Source: JAWLFY01 sp041685355
GTDB lineage: Bacteria; Planctomycetota; Planctomycetia; Pirellulales; Pirellulaceae
Direction of reading: 5' to 3'
NCBI GenBank assembly: GCA_041685355.1
Contig: JAWLFY010000009.1
Coordinates: 4,813 to 68,812 of the forward strand
Length of the DNA stretch: 64,000 bases
Part shown: piece by piece, positions 18,297-26,264 of the stretch
How the letters are laid out: each line of letters begins with the position of its first letter
How positions within the stretch are numbered: the first letter of the stretch is position 1
Notes under the pieces: model-generated
Seen by the model: the letters and a program-made list of their open reading frames with translations, nothing else
Database searches by the model: none
What the model was told of the DNA's origin: nothing
Made by a program: the position numbers and the translations under genes

Positions 18297-19244
18297 ATGA
18301 CCAAGACCCGCGACTTCCTCGGACCGTACCGACTCACGCGACTGATCCGCAGCGGCAGCACGTCCGAGGTTTGGGAGGCGATCGAGGAACACGATCAGAA
18401 GCGGTTCGCGCTGAAGATCCTGAAACAGAACTACCACAACGACAAGACCGAACTCGCCGCGCTCAAACATGAGTTCAACGTCGCGAAGGAGCTCAACAGC
18501 CCTCGCATCGTGCGGATGTACGAACATCGCGTGGAAAACGGACGGCCGTTCCTGGTGATGGAATTGTTCAGCGAGCTGAACATGAAACAGGCCTTGCGGA
18601 GGGGCCCCGATTCCCTCGCGTTCATGCTCAAGAAAGTGATCGAACAGGCGGCCGAGGGGCTGTACTACCTGCACACCAAGAACTGGATCCACCGCGATAT
18701 CAAGCCGGACAACTTCCTCGTCAGCCGGGACGGGGAGGTGAAGTTGATCGACTTCACCATCGCCGAGCGAAAGCGGTCGGGGCTCGGCAGGCTCTTCTAT
18801 AGCGCCAAAGTGGTGCAGGGGACCCGCAGTTACATGGCGCCGGAGCAGATCCGGGGCAAGGTCTGTGACGAGCGGACCGACGTCTACTCGTTCGGGTGCC
18901 TGCTGTTCGAAGCGTGCACGGCCAAGCCGCCCTATACCGGCTCGAACCCGAACGACTTGCTCACGAAACACCTTTCCGCGTCGATCCCTTCGCCGATCGC
19001 CCACAACAACAACGTGACGAAAGAGTTCGCGGAACTGGTCAAGCGGATGATGGCCAAGAAGCCGGACCAACGCCCCGCCTCGATGTGGGACTTTTTGAAG
19101 GAGTTCCGCACGATGGAGATTTTCAAGAAACGGCCTCGGAAACCGGACGTCAGCGTGTTCGACGATCGGCCCGAAATTAAAGGGGCCGAAGACATGATCC
19201 GCCGGCCCGACGCGGCGGACGGGGCAGGGGAGGAGTCGGCATGA
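18297..19244 (+). CDS. Hanks-type Ser/Thr protein kinase with atypical glycine loop and DFG motif
   Basis: A single kinase domain of 315 aa without a membrane anchor. Seen: catalytic loop HRDIKPDNF, VAIK-type lysine in FALKILK, APE-type MAPEQI and DVYSFGCLLFE. Departures from the consensus: the glycine loop reads RSGSTSEV rather than GxGxxG, and the DFG triplet is DFT (LIDFTIAE). Both active-site Asp are kept, so it may still phosphorylate. The stop overlaps the accA start by 4 bp (ATGA at 19241), implying coupling with fatty-acid synthesis. Target unknown. Confidence 0.88.
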   Translation: MTKTRDFLGPYRLTRLIRSGSTSEVWEAIEEHDQKRFALKILKQNYHNDKTELAALKHEFNVAKELNSPRIVRMYEHRVENGRPFLVMELFSELNMKQALRRGPDSLAFMLKKVIEQAAEGLYYLHTKNWIHRDIKPDNFLVSRDGEVKLIDFTIAERKRSGLGRLFYSAKVVQGTRSYMAPEQIRGKVCDERTDVYSFGCLLFEACTAKPPYTGSNPNDLLTKHLSASIPSPIAHNNNVTKEFAELVKRMMAKKPDQRPASMWDFLKEFRTMEIFKKRPRKPDVSVFDDRPEIKGAEDMIRRPDAADGAGEESA

Positions 19245-20215
19245 GCGGGGGACCCGGCCTGGAATTTGAAGCCGAGATCGCCGAGCTGGAGAGCCGGATC
19301 GCGACGCTCGAGAGACAGACCGAGCGGAGCGACCAAGTGGAGGGCGAAATCCGCACGCTGCGAACCGAGCTCGTCAGAGTACTCAAGGAGACCTACGGGA
19401 ACCTGACCCCGTGGCAAACGGTACTCGTCGCCCGACACAAGAACCGTCCGTACACACGCGACTACCTCAAACTCGCGTTCGACGAGTTCGTCGAACTGCA
19501 CGGCGACAAACACTTCGGGGATGACCGGGCGATGCTCTCCGGCTTCGCGAAGCTCGACCGTTTCAAGGTGATGGTGCTCGGCCACCAAAAGGGCCGGACG
19601 TACAAGGAACGGGCCGCCTGCCACTTCGGATGCGCCCACCCGGAGGGGTACCGGAAGGCGATGAGCAAAATGCGGCTCGCCGAAAAGTATCGCCTTCCGC
19701 TCATCTGCTTCATCGACACCCCCGGCGCTTACCCCGGCGTGGGGGCGGAAGAACGTGGCCAAGCCCAAGTGATCGCCGAGAGCATGTTCAAAATGAGCCG
19801 GCTCAAGACCCCGGTGATCTGTGTCGTGATCGGCGAAGGGGGCTCGGGCGGGGCGCTCGGGATCGGCGTCGGCGACAAGGTGGCGATGCTGCAACACGCC
19901 TACTACAGCGTGATCAGCCCCGAAGGCTGCGCCGGAATCCTCTGGAAGAGCCACCAATATGCCCCCGACGCGGCAGAGGCGCTGCGGTTCACCAGCGGCG
20001 ATCTCACCGAGTTCGGGGTCGTCGACGACGTGATCGGGGAACCCTTGGGTGGGGCCCATCGGGACCACCACCAAATGGCGACGCGGCTGAAGACGTACCT
20101 CGCGAAGGTGCTGGGCGAATTGGTTGACCAGCCGCCGGAACAACTGTTGAACGACCGCTATGAGAAGTTTCGGCGAATCGGTGTCTTCTTAGACGACCTG
20201 GCGATTCCCACCTGA
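19241..20215 (+). CDS. accA: Acetyl-CoA carboxylase carboxyltransferase subunit alpha
   Basis: With AccD transfers CO2 from carboxybiotin to acetyl-CoA to make malonyl-CoA. Seen: an N-terminal coiled region (ELESRIATLERQTE), ARHKNRPYTRDY, FDEFVELHGDKHFGDD, CFIDTPGAYPGVGAEERGQ and GEGGSGGALGIGVGD, all AccA hallmarks. 324 aa is the usual length. It overlaps the preceding kinase gene by 4 bp. No accD is in the window. Confidence 0.96.
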   Translation: MSGGPGLEFEAEIAELESRIATLERQTERSDQVEGEIRTLRTELVRVLKETYGNLTPWQTVLVARHKNRPYTRDYLKLAFDEFVELHGDKHFGDDRAMLSGFAKLDRFKVMVLGHQKGRTYKERAACHFGCAHPEGYRKAMSKMRLAEKYRLPLICFIDTPGAYPGVGAEERGQAQVIAESMFKMSRLKTPVICVVIGEGGSGGALGIGVGDKVAMLQHAYYSVISPEGCAGILWKSHQYAPDAAEALRFTSGDLTEFGVVDDVIGEPLGGAHRDHHQMATRLKTYLAKVLGELVDQPPEQLLNDRYEKFRRIGVFLDDLAIPT

Positions 20216-20578
20216 TTCGACCGAGTGTCCACTCCCAAAAATCGGCGAGCCCAAACTCGGAGACAACTCACGGAAGCTTCCCGGGATCCTCACGTACGCA
20301 ATTTCGCCGTTCTCTCCCCCACTAAGAAACCCCTACGGACGAGATTGCCCCCTTGCTGCCGACTTGGGATCGATGTCTCTGCCCCCGATTCGCCCAGACG
20401 GTTGGGCTGGCGGGGAAAAGCACGAAAGAACGGTTGCACCTGCTCACCATCCCTTGAATAATGTGCCGGTCTTGTGGATTAGCCCGGATTTCCCGGTCGG
20501 GGAGCGGATTTCCCGGTCGGGGAGCGGGCCGCCACTCGCAGCTGTCCTTTCATGCACCATGATTTTCGAGGTTTGGAA
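20216..20578. other. Non-coding stretch with a 20-bp direct repeat
   Basis: No credible gene in ~360 nt. A hairpin-capable segment (cgcccagacggttgggctggcg, shown here as stems CGCCCA/TGGGC near 20393) lies in the middle. Two exact 20-bp copies of cggatttcccggtcggggag occur at 20485-20504 and 20505-20524, upstream of the PEP-CTERM gene. Confidence 0.6.
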
Positions 20579-21199
20579 ATGAGATTTTTCGTTGCGTTAG
20601 CGGCGGTCGGTGCTTTGCTGTTTGTGAATACGGCAGAATCCGATGCCGCCAAGGTGGTGGCGTTTAGCATGGGCGATTCGTCGACCGAGAGCTTTGGTGG
20701 CGGCTTGGTGACCGTGACAAACACGAAAGTCATCCGCGAAAATGGGATCGCGACCAGTTCGGCCGCGCCTGACATCACCAGTATCCTTGCTGGTGGCGAG
20801 CGATCGACGAGCTTTACGGCTAGTTTCTCCACCGGTGCCCCTGTGCCGTTGCTGTGGTTCGACTTTGGTGCGGCGGTCGATCCCGGGAAGACGGCAAGTT
20901 ATCAAGTCGATTTTGAAACCGCTGCGGGGACCGTGAGTAAAAGCGGAGTGTTTACCACGGCAGGTGCGACCGATTATCTCGACCTGGCTGGGCTCGGTCC
21001 GGTCAATTCGGGCTCGATTCAGTTCGAGCTGACCGATGCGGTTTTCAATCAGAACCTGACCTTGCCGAAGAGCGGAATCAGCGGAGCCTTTGCTTCTGTC
21101 ACAGCCGTCCCCGAACCGTCGACGGTTGTCGGGCTCGCTCTACTGAGCGGGATCGGTTTGGTCATCCATCGCCGCCGCCGGGTCGCCAAGCTCGGTTGA
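20579..21199 (+). CDS. PEP-CTERM sorting-domain protein
   Basis: An exported protein of 206 aa. Seen: signal peptide MRFFVALAAVGALLFVNTAE, a serine/threonine/glycine-rich beta-type body, and a C-terminal VPEP motif, transmembrane helix and RRRR tail (from about residue 178), the signal that the EpsH/exosortase system recognises and cleaves. GAGG lies 8 nt before the ATG. Base composition is visibly lower in GC than its neighbours, typical of surface proteins under relaxed constraint or acquired DNA. Function beyond surface or matrix localisation is unknown. Confidence 0.85.
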   Translation: MRFFVALAAVGALLFVNTAESDAAKVVAFSMGDSSTESFGGGLVTVTNTKVIRENGIATSSAAPDITSILAGGERSTSFTASFSTGAPVPLLWFDFGAAVDPGKTASYQVDFETAAGTVSKSGVFTTAGATDYLDLAGLGPVNSGSIQFELTDAVFNQNLTLPKSGISGAFASVTAVPEPSTVVGLALLSGIGLVIHRRRRVAKLG

Positions 21200-21302
21200 G
21201 CGGCGTCTTGAAGTTCATTTGATCCCATGTGCGATGCCGTGCGTGGGATTTCGGCGTTCACCAGTTCGATCTTTTCGGTCCGGTTCTGAGAAGGATCTAT
21301 TT

Positions 21303-21884
21303 ATGCGCTGGTACCAAAAACTGGTTGGTCGTGGCGGCCACGATTTGCCGCCAACCGGCGAGTGCGTTCCGGAACGCGAGCCGGGCTCGTTCGTCAAACG
21401 CGATCAGTTTCTCTCGTGTGACGAAATCAACCTTCATCGGTCGCTCGTCCGCGCGGTCGGCAACCACGCGATCATCTGCCCGAAAGTCCGCGCCGCCGAC
21501 GTGCTGGCAGTTCTCGACGCGAGTACGAACATGGACGACGCGGTCGCGATTGACCGGAAGAGCGTCGGATTCCTGTTGTGCGACATTGACTCGATGCGCC
21601 CCTCGGTTGCCGTCAGCCTGCTTCCAGGCGGCGAAAGCCTCGAGTCACGTCTGGTCGGCAAGGTCGAGCGAGCGTTGTGTGCGGCGGGGATCCCGGTCGT
21701 CTTCGTCTCACCCGAAGAATGCTCGGTGGAGGACCTTCGAGACCAAATCCTGCCGATGCTCGTCGAATCGCCAGAGCTCGAATCGGCGGATCGAGCGGAT
21801 CGGATTCCGGTCGGCCAGCGGTTCACGGTTGCCCCCGTCGGGTCCGGCCAGGAATCGCCGTCGCACTCGCCGGCGGCGGTCTGA
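21303..21884 (+). CDS. DUF2726-type protein
   Basis: 193 aa. The central block (FLSCDEINLHRSLVRA, VGNHAIICPKVRAADVL, VGFLLCDIDSMRPSVAVSL) fits DUF2726, a small domain with a restriction-endonuclease-like core whose role is not established. An optimal GAGAAGGA site sits 7 nt before the ATG at 21303, so longer upstream starts are rejected. The C-terminal ~50 residues are low-complexity. There is no partner gene. Confidence 0.65.
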   Translation: MRWYQKLVGRGGHDLPPTGECVPEREPGSFVKRDQFLSCDEINLHRSLVRAVGNHAIICPKVRAADVLAVLDASTNMDDAVAIDRKSVGFLLCDIDSMRPSVAVSLLPGGESLESRLVGKVERALCAAGIPVVFVSPEECSVEDLRDQILPMLVESPELESADRADRIPVGQRFTVAPVGSGQESPSHSPAAV

Positions 21885-21989
21885 AACGGGCGGCCAAAGC
21901 CGGGCCGGAACGTGGCGAAATCGCCGAGTCTCGGCGGCAAATCGGCTGTCACGCAACGTCCGATAATGCCCCTTATGTTGTATTCGGAC

Positions 21990-22014
21990 CCTCGTTTTCG
22001 TTGGAAAAACGAGG
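21990..22014 (+). terminator. Hairpin downstream of the DUF2726 gene
   Basis: CCTCGTTTT (21990-21998) pairs with AAAACGAGG (22006-22014) around a 7-nt loop, giving a perfect 9-bp stem about 105 nt after the stop codon. No U-tract follows on the plus strand. It lies immediately before the 78-nt dispersed element. Confidence 0.5.
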
Positions 22015-22019
22015 ATTCC

Positions 22020-22097
22020 CCGTAGCGGAAGCCGTGAAGACTTCCGACCGGCCCGGCTCGAATCGTGACGCTTCCGAACTCTTCACCAGTCCGGCTA
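22020..22097. repeat. Dispersed ~78-nt intergenic element, copy A
   Basis: It begins ccgtagcggaagccgtgaag, contains the GGAAG...CTTCC hairpin, and ends at the stop codon of the minus-strand cvpA-like gene (22095-22097). A second copy at 32006-32083 matches at about three quarters of positions with one or two single-base gaps. Both copies occupy gaps between convergent genes, so the element may act as a bidirectional terminator. Confidence 0.7.
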
Positions 22098-22877
22098 CCG
22101 CTGATAATCGAGCCACGGCGGCGGCTGGCGGGCTTGATAGGGGTCGTCCTCTCGCCACGGGGCCAAGCCCGACCCGTTCGTCTCACCGGCGTCCCGTTCG
22201 AACGACGGGGCGAACGGCGGCGATTCACCCGGCTGGTTCGCCTCCATCAGCGTTTCGGGGATCGCGTCCCGGAGTTGCTCCAAACCGCCTTCCTGCATCC
22301 GCCGGTCGAACTTGTCCAGGTACGGCTGGACGACCCCTTGGATCTCCGGCGGGATCACCGACTCGCTTCGGTCGAGGACCCGCGAAATGTACCGACCGCT
22401 TTGACTCGCGACGATCGCTTCGCGACTGCGGTCGCCCAGCAGCGTGATCGCGAACAGCGTGATGAGGACACAGTACAGCGCGCCCTTCGCCAAACCGAAC
22501 ACGGCACCCACTTGACGGTCGAACTCGCGAAGCTTGAGCCGGTCGATCGTTTGGCTGACCATCCGGAACGCGACCCAGATCACCAGCGACGTGCCGACGT
22601 ACAAGATCAACATCGCCAGAAACCGGTTCCACGGCGGTTCGGCCCGGATCGACTCGCTGAACGGTTCACGAAACGTGTAGGCGACCCAGTAGCTGACGAA
22701 GATCGAAGCGATCGCCGCCAACTGCCACGCGAACCCCTTAATCGCGCCGAACAGCGTCGCGCCGACCAAGACGCACAACATGAAGATGTCGTAGCCTTCC
22801 AAGTTGATGCTTCCGTGCGGCTGGTCGAGTGTTCTGAACGCGGCCGGAGATTCCTGGCACACCGATCCCGTCATCAT
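22095..22877 (-). CDS. CvpA family membrane protein
   Basis: 260 aa with four to five hydrophobic segments in the first 150 residues (MLCVLVGATLFGAIKGFAW, LAAIASIFVSYWVAY, FLAMLILYVGTSLVIWVAF, GLAKGALYCVLITLFAITLL). The arrangement and the GAIKGFxW and GxxxGLxKGxL-like motifs fit CvpA (colicin V production-like) proteins, linked to envelope homeostasis in other bacteria. The C-terminal ~90 residues are soluble, proline-rich and variable. The start is ATG-ATG at 22877/22874. It is divergent from the DUF457 gene. Confidence 0.75.
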   Translation of the reverse strand: MMTGSVCQESPAAFRTLDQPHGSINLEGYDIFMLCVLVGATLFGAIKGFAWQLAAIASIFVSYWVAYTFREPFSESIRAEPPWNRFLAMLILYVGTSLVIWVAFRMVSQTIDRLKLREFDRQVGAVFGLAKGALYCVLITLFAITLLGDRSREAIVASQSGRYISRVLDRSESVIPPEIQGVVQPYLDKFDRRMQEGGLEQLRDAIPETLMEANQPGESPPFAPSFERDAGETNGSGLAPWREDDPYQARQPPPWLDYQR

Positions 22878-22984
22878 AGGATTCGGTTTCTCGGGCGAGT
22901 ATAGCGATCCGTTTTGTGGGCCCGAAGATCAATTCTCGGCGAATGAGGTGGCGTCGACGTCGCGGCAGGGGCTATGAGATAGCC

Positions 22985-23716
22985 GTGGCCGATTTCAAGA
23001 CACACATCACCGCTAGCACGCTCGCGGGAGCCGGGTATGGCTACTGGGGCGTGATGCATCAGGGGATGTCACTGGAAAGTGGCATCCTGGCGGTCGGGCT
23101 CTGTTCGGTGAGCGGCATGCTCCCGGATCTCGATAGCGACTCCGGAATTCCGCTCCGCGAGACGAGCCTGTTCGCCGCCGCGGTGGTCCCGATGTTGATG
23201 ATCGAGCGTTTCCGCGACTTGGGGCTATCGCCGGAGGCGATGGCGCTCGCCGCGATGTTGATCTACGTGACGATCCGCTTCATCGCGGTCGAGTTCTTCA
23301 AACGGTACACGGTGCATCGGGGAATGTGGCACAGCATCCCGGCGGCAGCGGTCGCCGGGCTCACCGCTTATCTGCTAATGCCTTCGGTGACCGAAGGGGT
23401 CCGCGTCTACAAGACGATGGCGGTCGTGATCGGGTTCATGATCCATTTGATCCTCGACGAGATCTGGAGCCTCGATTTTCGTCGCGGTCACTTCCGCCTA
23501 AAACGTTCGTTCGGCACGGCGCTCAAGTTTTTCAGCAATAGCGTTTGGTCAAACGTCAGCGTTTACGCGAAGCTGTTCTTGCTCGCGTATTTGGCGTGGG
23601 GCGACCACGAGATCCTGGACCGGCTCAAGACGCGGGCCCGGTGGGAACAGCCCTACATCGCCGAACCGGGCCCCGACTCGTTCTTCAAGGACGGCCGGCT
23701 CCCGTGGAACCGATAA
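22985..23716 (+). CDS. DUF457/YdjM-type membrane-bound metal-dependent hydrolase homologue
   Basis: 243 aa. Seen: an N-terminal DFKTHITAS motif, PDLDSDSG, HRGMWHS and HLILDEIWSLDF, which supply the conserved His/Asp residues of the YdjM/LexA-regulated inner-membrane hydrolase family, plus four hydrophobic segments. The GTG at 22985 (VADFKTH) matches the family N-terminus; the frame opens upstream to 22916 but that part is arginine-rich and unlikely. The gene converges on the lipoprotein gene, and the 3' ends overlap by 32 nt. Substrate unknown. Confidence 0.75.
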   Translation: MADFKTHITASTLAGAGYGYWGVMHQGMSLESGILAVGLCSVSGMLPDLDSDSGIPLRETSLFAAAVVPMLMIERFRDLGLSPEAMALAAMLIYVTIRFIAVEFFKRYTVHRGMWHSIPAAAVAGLTAYLLMPSVTEGVRVYKTMAVVIGFMIHLILDEIWSLDFRRGHFRLKRSFGTALKFFSNSVWSNVSVYAKLFLLAYLAWGDHEILDRLKTRARWEQPYIAEPGPDSFFKDGRLPWNR

Positions 23717-24134
23717 CCAGCTCGATCGGCTGGGCGGGGTCGTCGTCGACGGTCACCGCGAGGCCGCTGGTGTCGTAGTCGGCAAACCGTCGCGGGACCA
23801 TCCGGCCGTGACCGTGGTCCTCGAACGCGAGGTCTTCGGTAACGATCATTTGCACGACGATCGCGTCGTACTCCCCCGGATCGAACCGATGGCCGCCGTC
23901 CATCTCCGCCAAACGGAATCGGCCTTCCTCGTCGATCGTGCCCATGCCGCGACGCCGTGACTCGGCGTGCCGGATCTCGATCCGTCCCGAGCGGACCGGC
24001 TCGCCATCGGCGAAGCGGACGACTCCGTTCACTTCGACGCCACCACCGGAGCATCCGGAGATCGTCGCCAGGGTGAGCAACACGATTCCGACACGCGGGA
24101 AGCGGGCGGTCAATCCTCCAGCCCCAGTACTCAA
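23685..24134 (-). CDS. Small lipoprotein with a carboxypeptidase-regulatory-like fold
   Basis: 149 aa. Seen: hydrophobic leader VGIVLLTLATISGC ending in a lipobox cysteine, then VEVNGVVRFADGEPVRSGRI, the start of a beta-sandwich domain often found in planctomycete lipoproteins next to DUF1559 genes. TTG at 24134 is chosen because it overlaps the stop of the upstream DUF1559 gene by 4 bp. Probably anchored in the envelope; function unknown. Confidence 0.7.
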   Translation of the reverse strand: MSTGAGGLTARFPRVGIVLLTLATISGCSGGGVEVNGVVRFADGEPVRSGRIEIRHAESRRRGMGTIDEEGRFRLAEMDGGHRFDPGEYDAIVVQMIVTEDLAFEDHGHGRMVPRRFADYDTSGLAVTVDDDPAQPIELVIGSTGAGRP

Positions 24135-25135
24135 TTCTGCAGCTCCACCACTCGCGCGTCGTCGCGGTTCGCCAAGGCGCCCAGGAGTTTCGTATCGGTG
24201 TCGGCGGACAACAGGTGGACGCTGCCGTCGACGTAGGCGAAATGGCATCCGGCCGGATGCCAACTGCCAAAGGAGAACATGTCGGCGATCAGGTCGTTGG
24301 GTCCGGCGGCGAGTCGCAACCCGGGGCCGGCGAGTCGGGCCGACGCGGGGAGGTGGTCACCGTCGTAACTCGGGGAATCCTCGGGGAACTGCCCGAGTCG
24401 GCCGAGCGGAACATGCTTTTCGCCGAACAGGAACGTATTCGACGTCCCCGCGGTGACGGAACTCATCCGGATCCGGTCGAGGGGCCCGATCGCCCGACCG
24501 TCGCGACAGTTCGGACGGACGCTGATGATCACCCCCGTCCCGTTGCCCCCGTAATAGAAATCGCTCGACGCCCCGACCGACCCGGGCGACAAGTCGCCGT
24601 GGTTCCCCGCGTAATCGGAAAGCGCCCCTTCGACTTCGACGTCCTCCTCGGAAGTTGGCAACGGGATCGGACAGCCACACGGAAGCCTCCCCTGCCCTCC
24701 CCCTTGGGTTTGGCGGCGGTTGACCGTCGAGATCGGCCGCGTCCCGGCGCGACGCGACGGGCATAGGAATACGTCGGGGACCGTCGTGCGAACCTCTTGG
24801 GGATGGTTCTGCCAAGGCTCCGACAAATCCCATCGGGCACCCAGCGGTGCCTGTTCCAGAAACGGAAGCACCCGGGCCAGCCACGTCGGCGTCTCAAGGC
24901 CACACGGCGGATCATCGGGAAAATCGGGATGGGGCTCATAGCGGGCCGGCGGGAAATAGCCGATCGCGTCATGATGCATGTGGGTCGCGAGCGCCAGCTG
25001 CCGCATCCGATTCATGCAATCGGCCCGCCGCGCCGCCTCCCGGGCCCCTTGGACCGCGGGCAGCAAAATCCCCACCAACACGCCGACGATCGCGATCACG
25101 ACCAGCAATTCGATAAGCGTGAACCCGCGTCTCAT
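24131..25135 (-). CDS. DUF1559 family protein with type IV prepilin-like N-terminus
   Basis: 334 aa. Seen: the prepilin leader RRGFTLIELLVVIAIVGVLV, QGAREAARRADCMNRMRQ after the helix, and near the C-terminus the H-x9-DG motif (HFAYVDGS with preceding HPAGC). DUF1559 is hugely expanded in planctomycetes; members resemble type II secretion pseudopilins but their role is unknown. AGAGG lies just upstream of the ATG at 25135. It lies 17 nt after the dus gene and is coupled to the lipoprotein. Confidence 0.88.
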   Translation of the reverse strand: MRRGFTLIELLVVIAIVGVLVGILLPAVQGAREAARRADCMNRMRQLALATHMHHDAIGYFPPARYEPHPDFPDDPPCGLETPTWLARVLPFLEQAPLGARWDLSEPWQNHPQEVRTTVPDVFLCPSRRAGTRPISTVNRRQTQGGGQGRLPCGCPIPLPTSEEDVEVEGALSDYAGNHGDLSPGSVGASSDFYYGGNGTGVIISVRPNCRDGRAIGPLDRIRMSSVTAGTSNTFLFGEKHVPLGRLGQFPEDSPSYDGDHLPASARLAGPGLRLAAGPNDLIADMFSFGSWHPAGCHFAYVDGSVHLLSADTDTKLLGALANRDDARVVELQN

Positions 25136-25152
25136 GATTCCTCTCCGGCGTG

Positions 25153-26202
25153 TCAAACTCGCTCCCGAGTATAGTCAGCCGACGGCATCTCGGCGGGGAA
25201 ATGCTCGTCGACGACACGGAAGAACTCGCCGGGCGTCGAAACCTTCGCGACGTGGGTGCGGAAGTGTCGGGCACCATGTTTGCCTTGGGCATAGCAACAG
25301 GCGTACTTTCTCATCAGCACCGTCCCTTTTTCCTCGCCGAACCGATCGACCACGAGCCGGTAGTGGTGAAGCATCACTTGGCGTTGCCGCTGGAGGCTCG
25401 GTTCGGGCGGGACCGGATCGCCCCGCAGCGCCGCCGCCGCTTGGGCGAACAGCCACGGCCGCCCGAGCGACGCCCGGGCGATCATGATCCCGTCGACGTC
25501 ATACCGCCGAAACGCTTCGACGACCTTCTCCGGGGTATCGAGGTCCCCGTTGCCGATCAACGGGATCCGCCTTAGGTGTCCCTTGATCTCCCCGATCCGG
25601 TCCCAATCGGCGTTCCCACGGAACATGTCTTGCGCGGTCCGCCCGTGCACCGTCAGCGCCGCCGCCCCGGCCTCTTCGACGACGCGGGCGACGTCGTTGC
25701 AATTGATCGCGTCGCGGGTGCACCCGAGTCGGATCTTCGCGGTCACCGGCGTCGGCGTGCAGGCGTCAACCAGCCGGCGGATGATGTGATACATCCGCTG
25801 CGGATCACGTAGCAAATAACTGCCGCTGTGCGCCTTCTCGGTGACCTGTTTGACCGGGCACCCGAAGTTAATATCGACGACGCTGACCCCGTATTCCTCG
25901 ACCAGCCGACGGCCGACCTTCGCCATCGTCTCGGGATCGTTATCCCAAATCTGAACCGCCAACGGTCTCGGCTCGTCGGCGACGCCCCACAACCGGTCGG
26001 GGTGTTCCGCTTCATGTTCGTCCATCCACACGAAACCCCGCGCGTTGACCATTTCGGTCGCCAGCAGCCCTGCCCCGCCGAACTGCCGCACGATTTGCCG
26101 AAACGCGGCGTTGGTGAACCCCGCCATCGGCGCCTGCAGGATCGGCGGGTCGACGACCAGGTCGGCGATACGGAGTGGCGGCGGGGGGAAAGGACGTGAC
26201 AT
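25153..26202 (-). CDS. tRNA-dihydrouridine synthase (DusB-like)
   Basis: Flavoenzyme that reduces specific uridines of tRNA to dihydrouridine. Seen: ILQAPMAGFTNAAFRQ, the VVDINFGCPVKQV block with the catalytic cysteine, KIRLGC, TVHGRTAQDMFRGNADW, GNGDLDTPEKV and MIARASLGRPWLF in the expected TIM-barrel order. 349 aa, the DusB size class. The ATG at 26202 lies 62 nt after the symporter gene. Which uridine it modifies cannot be told from sequence alone. Confidence 0.92.
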   Translation of the reverse strand: MSRPFPPPPLRIADLVVDPPILQAPMAGFTNAAFRQIVRQFGGAGLLATEMVNARGFVWMDEHEAEHPDRLWGVADEPRPLAVQIWDNDPETMAKVGRRLVEEYGVSVVDINFGCPVKQVTEKAHSGSYLLRDPQRMYHIIRRLVDACTPTPVTAKIRLGCTRDAINCNDVARVVEEAGAAALTVHGRTAQDMFRGNADWDRIGEIKGHLRRIPLIGNGDLDTPEKVVEAFRRYDVDGIMIARASLGRPWLFAQAAAALRGDPVPPEPSLQRQRQVMLHHYRLVVDRFGEEKGTVLMRKYACCYAQGKHGARHFRTHVAKVSTPGEFFRVVDEHFPAEMPSADYTRERV

Positions 26203-26264
26203 TCGCGTGGCGTTGGGTTCGTCGGAGTGGTGGCCGGAGCTTCATCCCCAACATAACCCAAACC

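Noticed and set aside
20225..20461. Short plus-strand ORF after accA
   Set aside because: No ribosome binding site, basic low-information sequence and no family resemblance.
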